From Schizochytrium sp. TIO01 (Eukaryota; Sar; Bigyra; Thraustochytrida; Thraustochytriidae), in assembly GCA_004764695.1 (NCBI GenBank), contig SMSO01000025.1:47102-111101 (forward strand): 64,000 nucleotides of DNA, written 5' to 3'. The notes beneath the pieces were generated by a model. That model ran no database searches. It worked only from the letters and a program-made list of their open reading frames with translations, and had not been told where the DNA came from. How positions within the stretch are numbered: position 1 is the stretch's first letter; every line of letters starts with the position of its first letter. A program made the position numbers and the translations under genes. Positions 1 through 12,650 of the stretch are shown one piece after another.

Positions 1-836
1 ACTGGTATACTGCAGTTTTAAAATGACGGTTTTGCAAAAAAAAAAAATCAATAGTGTATTTTACTTGTTAACCTAACACTTACATAAGATATTGATACGG
101 AGGCCTGCTCCCTGTATACTGGTCTGGTTTAACAACATATTTTCAAGCTTTTTATGACACATACTTGCCTCGGACACCTTTGTTCAACAAACACCCATTT
201 TACACTTTTATAGAAATAACATAGTGTTAACAGTCTGCATAGTGATCAAGGGTGTTGATACAAAACACGCCAGACTCTGTTTCGTTTCATAATCTATTGC
301 AATATAGATCATAGCAGACATCTTTTGTGTCTCTTGCTACGAGATGGCTTGGAAGATAAACAAGAAAACACCCCCCTTCCCCCGATTGGTTATTCCACTT
401 CTACGTGATCAAGGACCATACGAGTGATCTCGCAGAAGAAACCTTCAAAAGCCAGCGTGAGGCAATCGCCAAGAAATAGCAGAGGCAGTGACATTAAGGA
501 AAAGAAAGGTTAAAGTTAGCATTTTGGAATTGCTGATAAAGGCTTTCGACAAAGCCTAAGCATTGGATTGTGCAAGGTCTTCTCATAGATATGCAAAGTC
601 GTACAAACTTAGCTGTTAAGAGCATAAGTGCTTGAACTTGTAAAACGAGAAAGATGAGCTGCGAATTCTATTTGAGATAGTTTTTAAAAGGGACGTATTG
701 ATGAACAAAATTAATATGAAACGGCTGTGCCTTTTGTTTTGATTGCACGTTTAATAAGAAGAATCACCTTCATCATCTATATAAAATAAGTAGAAGCCGA
801 GCAAATCTGACGAACTGATGATCGCCATGTTGATAT
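1..836. other. Spacer downstream of the LRR pseudogene
   Basis: No gene can be supported here. The stretch is AT-leaning, with short A and T runs and no frame resembling the leucine-rich repeats that follow. It would hold the 3' flank of the minus-strand LRR copy whose last exon ends at 837. Confidence 0.5.
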
Positions 837-3800
837 CTAACAATCTGTTATATTGTGCTTCCTGCTCTGCAAGGTATTTCTCTTTGCAGACAACTGGTCG
901 CTACTGTCTTTGACTAGCGTTTCAGTGCTCAGGAATTTTGTACTGTAATAATTCTTTATTGAAGACGGCAAAGAGAGCGTGCTCCTCACAACGTGTACAC
1001 AACAAAGCTTATCTAACACCTTCTCAAGGTCTTCCTTATTCCTTTTTACAGTTGAAATCGCCCTATTCAAATTGACTTCTTTCGCAACATCCTGACCACT
1101 TGCAATCCTATTGTTTTGACCACAAGATTTAATAGTACACAAAGCAATAATCCAATCCATTATGTCAGTTGACAGTCATGACTTGCTCTCCTCCTTTAAC
1201 GTACTTAAAGTCGACAAGAGTCCCATTTGCCTGGAGAGCTTCGGCCAACTCAATTTCAACCCCAGCATCAACATCGTAATCGACATAAATTCTATGTATG
1301 CTTGTTCAGCATCGTAAATGTCAAAGGTGAGTTCTCTTGTTTACGTGTTTTCAGTATTGCTTGAGCAAGTAACAAGGCTTTGTGTCTTCAAGTTTTAAAA
1401 AATAATCTTCACATAATAGTCTCATAAAAATCTCCCTCAACTCACCCTAATACCCTCAGCGTTTTGTTATTCTTGAGTGTCTCAGCAAACGCCATGCAAG
1501 CTTCATTGCCAAATTTGCTACATGAGAGCCTGTCTACGCACGTTCGTCAAAAGAGAACATGATCAAATTGATTAACGGGTCAGTTGTTATTCCCTCTTTA
1601 CTTAAGTTAATCTTGTTGCATTCGTTAAAGTCAGATAAGTATCTATGGAAAATTAGCCAAATGGCGTATCGCATTAACATTTTGAAACTCACTCCAATTT
1701 TGTCAGCGCCTCGTTGGTCTTTAGTGCTTCAGCCATCGCCATCGCACCCTCAGCACCAATGAACCTGTTCGCGTAAACACTGTGATGCTTGTTGTTAATC
1801 ATAATGTAAAAGTTGAGTTCTTTCCTGTTGAGGTTTCTAGTATTGCTTGAGCAAGTACCGCGGCCTTGAGCCTTCGGGTCTACCAACAAAGCTTCATATA
1901 ATAGTCGCATAAAGACATTCTCTTCAACTCACATTAAACCTTTGAGCGTCTTGTTCGTAGCAAGCATCTCAGCCAACGCCACACAATCTTCGTTGCTGAC
2001 TTTATTCTTACGAAGACTGCTCATCCAAATTCGCCAGAAGAAAACATGATCAATACGAGTAAAGTGTCAGTTGTCATTCCAAGAATTTTAAGCATATCAT
2101 CTGTTTGCACGAGTGTATACATATGGGAAATCAGCCTCGTGGTATCGCATCAAAACTTACTTCAATCTTGTCAGCATCTCGTTCGTCTCAAGCGCCTCTG
2201 CCACAGCCACAACCCTTCATCACCAATCTTATTGTTTTGAATACTGTTCATCCGCATTCAACAGAAGGAAATATGTATATTATTGCAAAATTGAACCAAA
2301 TCAATTGCCAGTCAGCTATATTTCTCTCTACTTGTAGTAAATTCTCTTTCACGTCTGTCTGATAGTTCTCCATTGCAAATATGCAAAATAGCGTATGGCT
2401 TAAGTTTATTCACTGTGATTCTGTCAACGCTCGATTTGTTTTCAACGCCTCCAAAGTCACGCAACCTTCGTTGCTTATATAGTTATACTGAAGACTGCTA
2501 AGCCGCACTCGTCAAAACATATATCCAGTTGTAAAATTGAAACAAAGCCATTGTCAGTCGTTTATCCCACTAGTACTAAAAAAACCATCTTGTACGCCTA
2601 TCAAAATGGTTTTGGCGCATACGGTCTCTTACATGTCCAATCAGCCAAACGTTATATTACAGAAAGCTGTCTGAACTTACTTTAAACTTGTCAGAGCCTT
2701 GTTCGTCTTAAGCCCTCAGCCAAAGCCACACAACCTTCGGGACCGAACATATTGTAATGAATCCTGCTCATATGTATTCATCAAAAGAGAATATGTAATT
2801 ACAAAGTTGAAACGATTCATGTGTCAGCCATTATCGTTTCTGTGAACAATTTATGCGTATCAAGCGGTCACAGTGCATACAGTCTGCTATATGTCTATAG
2901 GGAATCAGCTTTATCTACAGATACTTATTTGAACCCACTTTAAACTTGTCAGAGCCTTGTTTGTCGCAAGCCCCTCAGCCAAAGCCGCACAACCTTCATG
3001 GTGAATGCTGTTTTCTGCAAGACTGTTCATTCTCAAGTCGTCGTAATTTCAAAATCGAAACGAATCAAGTACCAGTCAGCTATATTTATCTCTATCATCC
3101 AGAAACCATCTTGCACGTCCATCAAAAACATTCTGGCGCATACAGCCTCCTGCATGTCCATGTGATATCAGCCAAATGCTACATGAAACAAACTTATCTG
3201 AACTCACTTTAAACTTGTCAGAGTCTTGTTATTTTTTAGCACCTTAGCCATAGCTACACAACCTTCGTGGTCAACATAGCCTCCTGCAAGATTATTTATC
3301 TGCAATTGTAGAAAGAAATGCAATTTTAAAATTGAAACGATGAAAGTGTCAGTTCTCCCTCGTGCGATTACTATCATCTTGCACGTGTATGAAAAATAAT
3401 CGTAGCGCATAAGCTAGATGTCATATTACAGAAACTTTTCTGAACTTATTCTAATTTTTTCCTGGAACTCACCCAACTCTGAGCAAGGCTATCCATCAGA
3501 TCCCATCGTAAGATAATATGTTATTCCATGACGATTCAACTGTCAGCTATCTTTCTCTCTATTATTAACAAACCTTCTTGCATCCCTGGCAAACATCTTC
3601 GGCGTGGCGTATGAGAAATCAGACAAATGGTATGAAACCCACTTTAAGGTTGCCAAAGTCTGATTCGTCTTGAGCGTTTCATATAAAGCCAAACAACCTC
3701 CGTCGCTAATGTAGATTCGTTCAAGACTGTTTATTCACATTCGTCGAAAGAGAAATACAATTCCGAATTGAAGCGATTATTCACATTCGTCGAAAGAGAA

Positions 3801-4233
3801 ATATAATTCCGAATTGAAGCGATTCGCGTGTCAGTCAGCTACACTCCTCTCTCTACTAGTAGAAACCCTCTTGCGTGTCTCTCAAAAGGAGACATGCGGA
3901 GTGGAATATTTACGATCTTCTCTTCTCTTTTGGAAAGTTTCTTAGTTGTCTTTCCCATGGGCTGCTCCTTGCTGAGTACGACGCTACTCGTGCGTAGTAC
4001 GGGTAGGCAGGTACAGTCTGCCCACATATACATGAGAAATATGCCAAATGATGTATGATATCAAAAGCTGAACTTCACTCACGTAACTCGGCTAATGCGC
4101 GATTTATTTTAAGCATCTCGGCTAAAGCCGCGCAAGCTTCATGATGAGTTCCTTCAAATTCCGAAAGTTCAAGTCGCGGCGGGGATTTCTTCCCAAAACT
4201 TGATCCAGTGCTTTGGGTCGTGTTCTGCTTCAT
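837..4233 (-). pseudogene. Decayed RI-type leucine-rich-repeat gene, tandem paralogue of the copy at 5779-10294
   Basis: Recognisable minus-strand exons, 5' to 3': 4083-4233 (starts ATG), 3643-3726, 3208-3291 (by homology), 2939-3022, 2681-2763, 2414-2494, 2161-2243, 1933-2016, 1693-1779, 1446-1529, 1205-1291 and the terminal exon 837-1107. Good units read like LAENSIHHEGCAALAEGL, the ribonuclease-inhibitor/NLRC3 type of 28-residue repeat. The terminal exon matches the paralogue's (shared pieces LCTI, LPSS, ELSAK or QLSAK). Damage seen: the first exon ends in phase 1 where the rest need phase 2; the unit near 3449-3470 is truncated and its donor is ATAAGT; the unit at 3208 has AA where the acceptor AG should be; the units at 2681 and 2161 are each 83 nt, one base short, which brings in stops. 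The 81-nt unit lacks one codon in frame. It may still be transcribed with damaged exons skipped, but pseudogene is the simpler reading. Confidence 0.66.
3733..3824. repeat. 46-bp tandem duplication inside an LRR intron
   Basis: The segment beginning ATTCACATTCGTCGAAAG occurs twice in a row with a 46-bp period (starts 3733 and 3779), with only scattered differences. It lies just upstream of the acceptor of the exon at 3643-3726 and shows that short tandem duplications arise in this array. Confidence 0.85.
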
Positions 4234-5778
4234 GGGCGGTTGTAGTACCTGTGATACTATGAAGGTTGATCATAGTTTTTAATGGTAATTATATTCGCCT
4301 AACAAACGGTTTTATTTTTGTTTAGCATAGAACTGTAATGAGTATGTACCGTGCTTATTATTATGTCAACCATATGTCTCTAAATAAATCGTGACTATCA
4401 GTTTGAGCTTCTTTTGCTCCAGGCTACATCACGGATAGTTATCTCTAAAGAGTTTTATTCTATTTGTTTGAAGCTTTCAATTGACACGAAGGGTCTTCGA
4501 TTGAGTTATATTGCTTCGTTGTACCTGCCCGTGGGTTTGTATTGCCTGGTTGAATGAGCTGTTGGACATTCTATATAGGCGCAATGCTACATCACTTTGG
4601 AGAAAATTCTATTCGTGTTAGTGTAAAAGATATAGGCTAAACAACTGATGGTTCACTTCGCGCCATAGTATCGCTGTTAGTGCAATCTACTTAATTCTTA
4701 CTTTTCGTAGCAGGCGTATGGTGGATTTTTTGATAAGCAAATGGGAGCATTTTCTCTTCGCTACAATCCGAAATAACCTTGTGTCTTTCGAAAAGGTCTT
4801 TAATCTTTAATCTATTTCAATAAAAAATAAAGTTCTTTGTTTAAAATATATTAGGAAAATACAAAGTTTTTGAAAAGTTTTATTTTAATTTTTAAAACAT
4901 TTGAAATTTGTTTTTAAAGATGTCATTTTAAAAAATTAAAAATTAAAATTTGAAAAAGTAGAAATACCTTTGTTTGTTTTTTGCAACTTGTAAGCGCATG
5001 AGGCAATTTGTTTATAGGATTAGTCTCTAGAAGGACTGGACAGATATTTTTCGACACAGTTCCCATATTTTGTGAACACCTCTACTGCATATAGGTGTTC
5101 CATATCATACATCTCATCATTAGGACTTGTAATCTACATGCAATGCTTCATCGCTAGATTCGAGCTTGTTTGAATACTCTACTCAATCCTATGGTTTGAC
5201 CTACTAAACCATCTCCTTCTACTTAATAGCAATAAAAAGAATACACGCTCACGGCAAAGGTGAATCTAGGAGATGCCATTTCTTTCTTTATTCTACGACG
5301 AACATATCTAAGAAACGAACAACTGAACTAATGCGTCGTGGTCGGAAATTGAGGAAATATCGAAGATGGTAGTAGTTAGTTAGTGCTGAGACTAGGGTTG
5401 TCGGTTGTATTGTTGAATGTGCTTGGGTAGATTCAAATGTTTTGGGTCGATTGGGGTATTTCGGGTCTGCTGTCTGGTTTGCTTTGCAGCTCCTCTTGAC
5501 GCTTGTTTTGTCCCCTTCATTCCTTGGATCCAACTCATGCGGTGTCACACAAACATTACTCATCATGCCATGGTGTCAAATAGGTGTTCCTTTAAGCCTT
5601 GCAAAATCATGTCGTGATGATGTATTTATCTACCTGCTCAGCATGTATGACCAGGTTGCAGGTATGCATAACAGCTTTTAAAATATTGTAGATACCTAAC
5701 AAAGGTATGAAAAGAAAAATTATTTGAAAAACTGTATCAACATATCGAGAGTCGATGATCTAGTTTGACACGATGGTG
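4234..5778. other. Spacer between the two LRR paralogues
   Basis: No convincing exon. It includes an AT-rich block (about 4790-4990) built of T and A runs. It should contain the promoter of the downstream copy and the 3' flank of the upstream copy. Confidence 0.5.
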
Positions 5779-8700
5779 TCAGTTGTCTGATTTGATGATA
5801 TGACGGCGATTGAACCAAGTTCTTTTACGTTTGAAAATGTATGGCCCGAGTATCTCTGACGATGCAACGAGGATCTTGTTGGCAACTGCCAATCTGTCGC
5901 ATATTGCTCCCTCCTCAGTAATGAAATGCTTCTTTGCAGATAGTTCGCTGCTGTCGCCGCTGCCTGAACTCATCGTCCGAATATAGCCTGAATAAGACAC
6001 GCATTCCATCGATGATGGCAAACAAAACATGCTGGCCAGAGCATGCATGCAACGCAGCTCGCATAACGCTTGCTCAAGAACCTTCTTTCTTTCTTTCACA
6101 GAAGAAACACGCTCATTTAAGCGAACTTCCTCTCTAATCTTCTTCATTTCAGTACCCCCGCGATATTGGCGGGGAATTCTAATTGTGCACAGACCAATAC
6201 AAAATAATATGTCAGTTGACAGTTCTTGCTTGCTTTTTCCTTGAACGTACCTTAACTCTGTGAGAGTCCAGTTTTCCTGAAGCCCTTCGGCCATCGCTCT
6301 TTGGGCCTCATCAGCAAGTTCGTAGTATCCTATAATCCTGTGTTTGTTTGATAGAAACAATTAGTGGGAAATGGTTAGTAGTCTACTTTCCCATACGTTT
6401 CGTAGTTACCAAACCTTGTATATAGGTTTCAAAGGCTTTTAAAATATCCACATGTCAAAGTCTAATAAATATATATTTTCAAACTCACTTCAGACTCGCA
6501 AGCGTATGGTTCCTTTTGATCGCTTCGCCCAAAGCCGCATAAGCCGTGGTACCCATTATGGGACCCAGTATGGTATCCGTTACATCGCTACCAAACCTGT
6601 CCATCCTCACTCACTCAACAATAGCAATTTCAATATTGTGATAATTGTCAAATAATTTCAATGTCAGCTGTCTTTCTCATTACTCATTATCGGACTCTTT
6701 GTTCGCATTTTTCTTTTTAAACGTGTTTTCGTCTTTGAATCACCTCATCAAATGCCTTTAAACGATCTAATGTGAATACTGCATAACCTCATCAAAACTC
6801 ACTGTAAGCTTGTCAGCGTATTGTTCGTCTTGAGTGCCTCAGCCAAAGCCACACAGCCTTCATTGCCAATACAATTATGAGAAAGACTGTTCATTGGTAC
6901 TTATCAAAAGTGAGTATATAATTACAAATTGAATTGATATAAATGTCAGTTGCCACTCCCTTTTTTATTATGATATCTGTCGAAACTGCCAATGTACATA
7001 CAACTTGCCAGCTATACACATGGAATCAGCCGTATAGTATACCACATTAGAATTATCCAAACTCACTCTAGTTCTACCAGGGCCATGTTTGTCTTGAGCG
7101 CCTCAGCCAAAGCCATACAGCCTTCGTCGCCAATATCATTGTGCGAAAGACTGTTCGTCCGCATTCGACCAAATTGAATAAAAAATTGTAAATTCCGAAC
7201 CACTCACGTGTCAGCTGCCTTTCCCTCCATTGTTAGAATATTTCCTTGGATGTCTGTCAAAACACTCGGGCCACCCATATTCTACTATAGATGCACATGT
7301 GAGACAAGTCAGGAAGCATCTCAGCTTAACTCACCGTAAAATCTTCAGAGCCATGTTCGCCTTGAGTGCATCAGCCAACGCAGCACAACCTTCGTTGCTT
7401 ATGTAATTGTCACCAAGCCTGTTCATCCACATGCGTCAATCGAGAATATGTAATTACAACATTGAACCGATTCAATCGTCAGTTGTTTCTCCTGCCATTA
7501 CTGATAATATCATCTTACACGACTATCAAAATGCCATTGTCGCATACGATCTGCTAGATATTCATGAGAGATCAACCAAATGCCATTTCACAAAAAGTTC
7601 TCTGAACTCACTCTATATCTGTCAGAGTCTTGTTCACTTTGAGCGCCTCAGCCAAAGCCGCACAAACGCCGTCATCAGCTTCGGTGTATGAAAGACTGCT
7701 TATCCGTATTCGTCAAAGGAGAACGGGTAATTGCAAATTTGGGAAACCATTCAAGCGTCAGCTGTCCTCCCTTCTGTTAAAACTAGATTCTCGTGCGGTC
7801 TGTCGAACGATCTTGGCGCCTAGAGTATAGTATGCTAACCGATTCGCATTCGCATTAAAGACAAAATAAACTCACCCAAGCCCTGTTAGTATCTTGTTGG
7901 TCTTAAGTGCTTCAGCCAAAATCATAAAATTCTGACAGGAAAGTTTCATTCTCACAAAGCTACCCGTTCACATCCATGGAAAGTTAATTCATCATGTAAT
8001 TTTAATATTCAAACGATGCAAGTGTCAGTTGTCTTTCCGTCTATTATCAGGCCCTTTGGAATATGTGTCGAACGGTCGCACAGAATATTGTAGTCTGCTG
8101 GACCTTCTTCGGAAACAAGTCAAATCGCATCTTATGTACACTTAACCAAACTCACCCTAGTTCCTTCAGAGTTTGGTTTGTCTTGAGAGCCTTGACTAAA
8201 GACACAAAACTTTCGATGCCTATATCCATCAGTCCAAAACTGCCCCCGCGTTCAGTCAATAGTTAATAGATTAAGCATTTACACGCTCATTTAATTTTCC
8301 AGGCGTCAGCTGCCCCGATCTTGTGTAATTATTTCCCTTACATGTTACTTAAATAGTCTCGAGAGATCCTATGTAGACTTTACCAAACTTACAGTAGTCC
8401 CTCCAAAGCCTGGTTCGTCTCAAGCGCCTCAAGCAAAGCCACACAACCTGTGTTGTCAATACTAGGGGAAAAAACCCTGTGCATCCGCATTTGTCCAAAA
8501 AAGAATTTAGCAGGTAATTGAAAATTCGAACAAACTCAAATGTTAGCTAAGCTGCCTTTCTTTTTGCTATTCCGTCCTATCAACGCCTATCAAATATTCA
8601 CGAAGATCGAAAAGCCCGATAGATGCACCCAGGAAAACCAAACCAAATATCATGTAGCAAACTTACCCCACAATTTTGAGCGTCTTGTTCATTTTGAGCA

Positions 8701-10294
8701 TTTCAGCAAAGGCCACACACCCGTCATTGTCAATATTCAATCCCTCCAAACTGCGTTGTGAGAAATTTATGTCATGCAAATGTGAAACATAAACCACACA
8801 ATTGTCAGTCATCTTCCGCTCTATTCTTTAAAGTATTTTCTTTGCATGGATGTCAAATGGTCTTGACAGCCTACTTTATGTCTGTGGAAAACAATCTAAA
8901 TGGCAAAATTCAAAGACTCAACCAAACTTACAGTAGTTGCACCAGTGTCTTGTTTGTCTTGAGCGCCTCAGCCAGGGCTACGCAACCCCCGCTGCCAATA
9001 TTATGGGAGAAAAGGCTGTCGTCCACATTAATCAACATATAACATTGTGTGGCAATACCAAATTTGGAATGTTAGCTGCATTTTTCTCTATTACGAGCTT
9101 CCTGTGCGTTTCTGTCAAACGGTTTCATTGAGTACGGTTTGCCACACATTGAAAAATGAGGAATCTGATAGGCTCGGGTCATAAACTCACGTTAGGTCTG
9201 CTAGCGTGTTGTTTGTTCGAAGTGCCTCAGCAAAGGCCACGCAATCCTCGTCGCCAATGTTTTGAGAATTAACTCTGTTTATTCGCACATATTAAAAAAG
9301 AATATATTAGTTTGTACAATTGAAAAAATCAAACGATTCAAAGGCCAGCAGTTTTTCCCTCAACTCTTCAATACCTAATGTATATCTATAAGTTCTCAGT
9401 AAATATATCGGACCAGACCGACGTATTTGCACAGAACTGCAAACAAATAGACTCAACTAAACTCACTCTAATTTTTTCAATGTCTGGTTTGTCCGCAGCG
9501 CCTCAGCTAAAGCCACACAGGCCCCATCATGTAATAGAACCTGATCAAGACTGCTCATCACCATTTTCTCGATTATGGGATCGAATTCAGCCATGCAAAT
9601 AACACAATATCAGAGTTAGTCTAACAAGTTAAGCATACGAATATATGGAGAAACGCTCCTAGAAATCGCAAGCTATAAATGAGCACCCACCTTATTACAC
9701 TCAATACGGTATTCACCTTGAGTGCATCACTCAGAGCCGACCATTGGGAAATACTTAAAATTATGTCCTCAAGTCTGCGCTCGTACAAGGTCATGGTAGT
9801 GAAACCAAGAGTTCAGAGCTTCGTCAGTCATCAATTACTATTGCAGGGTAGCTTGTGTTGCAAATTTGCAATACCACCTCTGCCAGTGCATTTTTAATAT
9901 ACATCTTCAATTTATACGTAAGCATACTTACTCCAGTTTAGAGAGTATCCGATCCTCCTTGACTGCCTCAGCCAATGCTTGCAAACCATCCTCACTGATT
10001 CGATTTCCATCCAGTCGAGACCCGTGAAGCCTATTTTCGAAGAAGTTATTTTGCATTGAACAATGTTCCGATTCTCAAAGTTAGTCATTATTCCATTTTT
10101 GTAGATCTAAATCTTCTAACGACCATCAAGCGAAGCAAGAGAGACGTCTGACATATTTATCGATAAATTAAAGTCATCAAGATGCTTTCTCGTCTCACTT
10201 ACTCAAGCTCCTCCATGTTACCGCCATCACGAAGACGTTGAAGTTTATGCCGAAGTACAATGTCAGAGTGATCCAAAAAGATGACCTCGTCCAT
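5779..10294 (-). CDS. Intracellular RI-type leucine-rich-repeat protein, 18 exons, one repeat per exon
   Basis: Exons 5' to 3': 10203-10294, 9932-10030, 9691-9774, 9467-9550, 9191-9274, 8932-9015, 8667-8750, 8393-8476, 8156-8239, 7876-7959, 7612-7695, 7335-7418, 7067-7150, 6803-6886, 6489-6596, 6251-6337, 5779-6178. Donors are mostly GTGAGT or GTAAGT; acceptors are mostly CAG; every intron is phase 2. The splice gives 1794 nt, a clean 597-residue frame. The ATG at 10294 is preceded by an in-frame TGA. Twelve exons are exactly 84 nt and encode one 28-residue repeat such as LSHNDIGDEGCMALAEAL, as in ribonuclease inhibitor and NLRC3 proteins. The 99-, 108- and 87-nt exons are variant repeats. 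The final 133 codons form a basic tail with no domain I recognise, shared with the paralogue downstream. No signal peptide or membrane segment is seen, so a cytosolic ligand-binding scaffold is likely; the ligand is unknown. (The list shows 17 intervals; the summary count of 18 is superseded by this list.). Confidence 0.85.
6251..9774 (-). repeat. Tandem array of ~265-bp exon-plus-intron units
   Basis: Exon starts recur at about 224-314 bp, mostly 259-280. Not only the exons but also the introns are alike: after each acceptor the plus strand reads close to CATCCGCATTCGTCAAA, then a GTAATTxxAAAxTTGAA element, then a TGTCAGTTG element (CAACTGACA on the coding strand, a possible branch region). 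The array therefore grew by duplication of whole exon-intron units. The same unit makes up the downstream paralogue. Confidence 0.85.
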
Positions 10295-12400
10295 CTTTTC
10301 TACTTCTATCAGCACTGGGCCTCAGAGTGTAGTAGATTTTCGCTCAGATCCTTGCCCGCGAACGTTTACGCTAACGAATCTCAACAAAAGCGTCGTGTCC
10401 TATGTGGGATGTTCTTCAAGAGCGCCCTACCTCGACGATCGTTCAAGCAAAAGCTTCTTTTCTTCACAATCCTGGGTAAGCTAACGCTCACGAAGAGCAA
10501 CAAGCGACCGCGTTGCTCGTCGCTGCTGTTGTATATCCTATTCTTTCCTCTCTGCTGCGCGACACCTGCTGTTCGGTCGTAGAGAGCGACTCAATCTAAT
10601 TCTGCAGCGCTTTCGTGCTGGCCTTCACTCTTTCATTTTATTTCTAAAGGTAATACCTAGCTGAGTACTCCTATTCCTTGCTTACCCACTTGTACCTAGT
10701 AAATTACTACTCTACTACCTACAAAGTATTAACAACTATAATTGTTACGATATCTGAACCCTGAAACGAGGCTGTGAGTGTGTGAGCGCTGCAGCAACAA
10801 CTCATGGGAGGTCTGACATCCCACAATAAGTAAAAATCTACAGGTCAACCAGCGTCCGTCTGCGTGTACTCCTCAACTAAGCTCATGACACAGGTCCCCG
10901 GTCGTTGCAGAAGGTTTCGAACTTGCTGAAGCTGCAAATCCATGACAAGGTTGTGTGCACGTGCACACGTCCTAACTTACTGAGCTGCTAGGGATTTCCC
11001 TGATGTGTTTTTAATTACGTCCTCAATGAAAAGTTATTTTACGAACCTGAACCTACCTCGCTCTTTCAAGTCTTATTACTATGCAAACTAATAACGATTG
11101 CTCCAGAAGTTCCTTACTATCTCATAGGTAGCCATAGACGAAGTAAGTGACTTTCAAATTAACACTGCCTATAAATTCATCATACACCCTCTCCACAGCA
11201 CATTCGATCATACCACGCGGGTAACACCTCATCTCATTCGCACTGAGAAGTAAAGTCGCGTAGGGCCGGGTCAGTAGTATGATAGGGGACTGCATGCGAA
11301 GCCCCGGTGTTGAATGTTTGTTCCTCCGTTTAATTTTTTACCTTTGCTTAACAACAAAGCAACTCCAAGGTTACCAATATTGTTTTGCAGTTTTGTTTTG
11401 GTGAGTATCTAAATTTCCTCCAGCGCATACGACGGCAAGATTGCTCACTCGTTGAAGGGATTGACGTTGTGTGTTTTAATTCAACTTAATTATTTGCACG
11501 CAGCATCGCAAAGTTTGCATATCAATCACCAATTGTATGAGTCAAGGGTGCAAAGTCGGCGAGAGTGACAGCATTTTGAATGCGATGCTTTACCGTGACT
11601 TTCAACAATGTTTTGGGGCTATATACTCCAGACAAAACCAACCACTCATGCTATACTCAGCTTCTATCCAATATTCAATATTGCATATATCTCCTTCTAC
11701 AAGCTGTTTGCCTTTTCTATATCTAGAAAATGAAATGATTATTGTCTGGCCCTAAATGAAAATCTTCCCATTTTAGATGCCAAAATATTCTTTGAAATTG
11801 TCGATACAACGGGGCACTCGCATCTCTGCTCCTGGGATCTTCGAATATTAGCGATTCATTCAGTTTTCACTAAGCATATATGTTTTCCGGCGCTGTTTTT
11901 CTCTCAAGTCAGGCTAATGCGCTAAAAAACATCGAAAACAATACACTCCTAATCGAAAATTATTTGCTTTTGAGCTAAATACTTTGGTTCGTTCGTCACT
12001 TTAAATAGGTCAGTGGGTATCTAGTACTATTGTTCTAGCAAGTCTACTCGTACAATAATTAGGCCTACTCAAAGCAAATCTTGAATGAAGAATTTGGTCC
12101 ACGTGAAGCTCTGGCACGGAACACGGGAGTCTATTGATTGTTAAGCAAATCGGGAGTGAAAGATCCTGCTCGAGCGCCCATGCCTGCGAGCCCTTCTCGT
12201 CCCCTGTCTATCTTCTGCCCTGCTGTTTCAAACTCTGGAGTTTGGGCTCCTTCTTGAGAATTTACCTGTTCAACAATGCTGAAAACTCTGCCACTTTTGA
12301 GAGGTCTTCCCTCATCGTTCAGAAACGGAATTCTCTACAAAACGCTGAGGGAAGCGTCACTGGGTTTGTACACTCGGGGCATCTGTTGCGCAACACTAAT
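10295..12400. other. Intergenic region upstream of the LRR gene
   Basis: No supportable gene. Open frames here are short, without recognisable domains or splice structure. The first few hundred bases presumably carry the promoter of the minus-strand LRR gene. Short palindromic TACC/GGTA words occur near 10640-10740. Confidence 0.5.
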
Positions 12401-12650
12401 TAATAAGACTGCTGTGAAGTCTCAGCAGAGAGAGAGTTGATGATGGAAAGGTGTTGCTTTAAGCTTTCTCCTATTCTTGAGGGCAAATCCACTACTGACA
12501 GAAGTACAATTCTTATGGAGCATCGAGTCAGAGCGGCAGGGACACAAAGTCTTTTCGTGCGGCACCGAAGCACCACTAATCATGAAATGAGGACAGGTCA
12601 AAGAACTAGTCAGAAGACTAGCGACACGCCTGGAAAAGCAGACCGAGAAG

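Noticed and set aside
5779-10294. An initial count of 18 exons for the intact LRR gene
   Set aside because: Listing the intervals gives 17 exons (92 + 99 + 12 x 84 + 108 + 87 + 400 nt = 1794 nt); the list of coordinates is the one to use.
10238-10582. 114-codon plus-strand frame
   Set aside because: It is antisense to the first exon of the intact LRR gene and has no family features.
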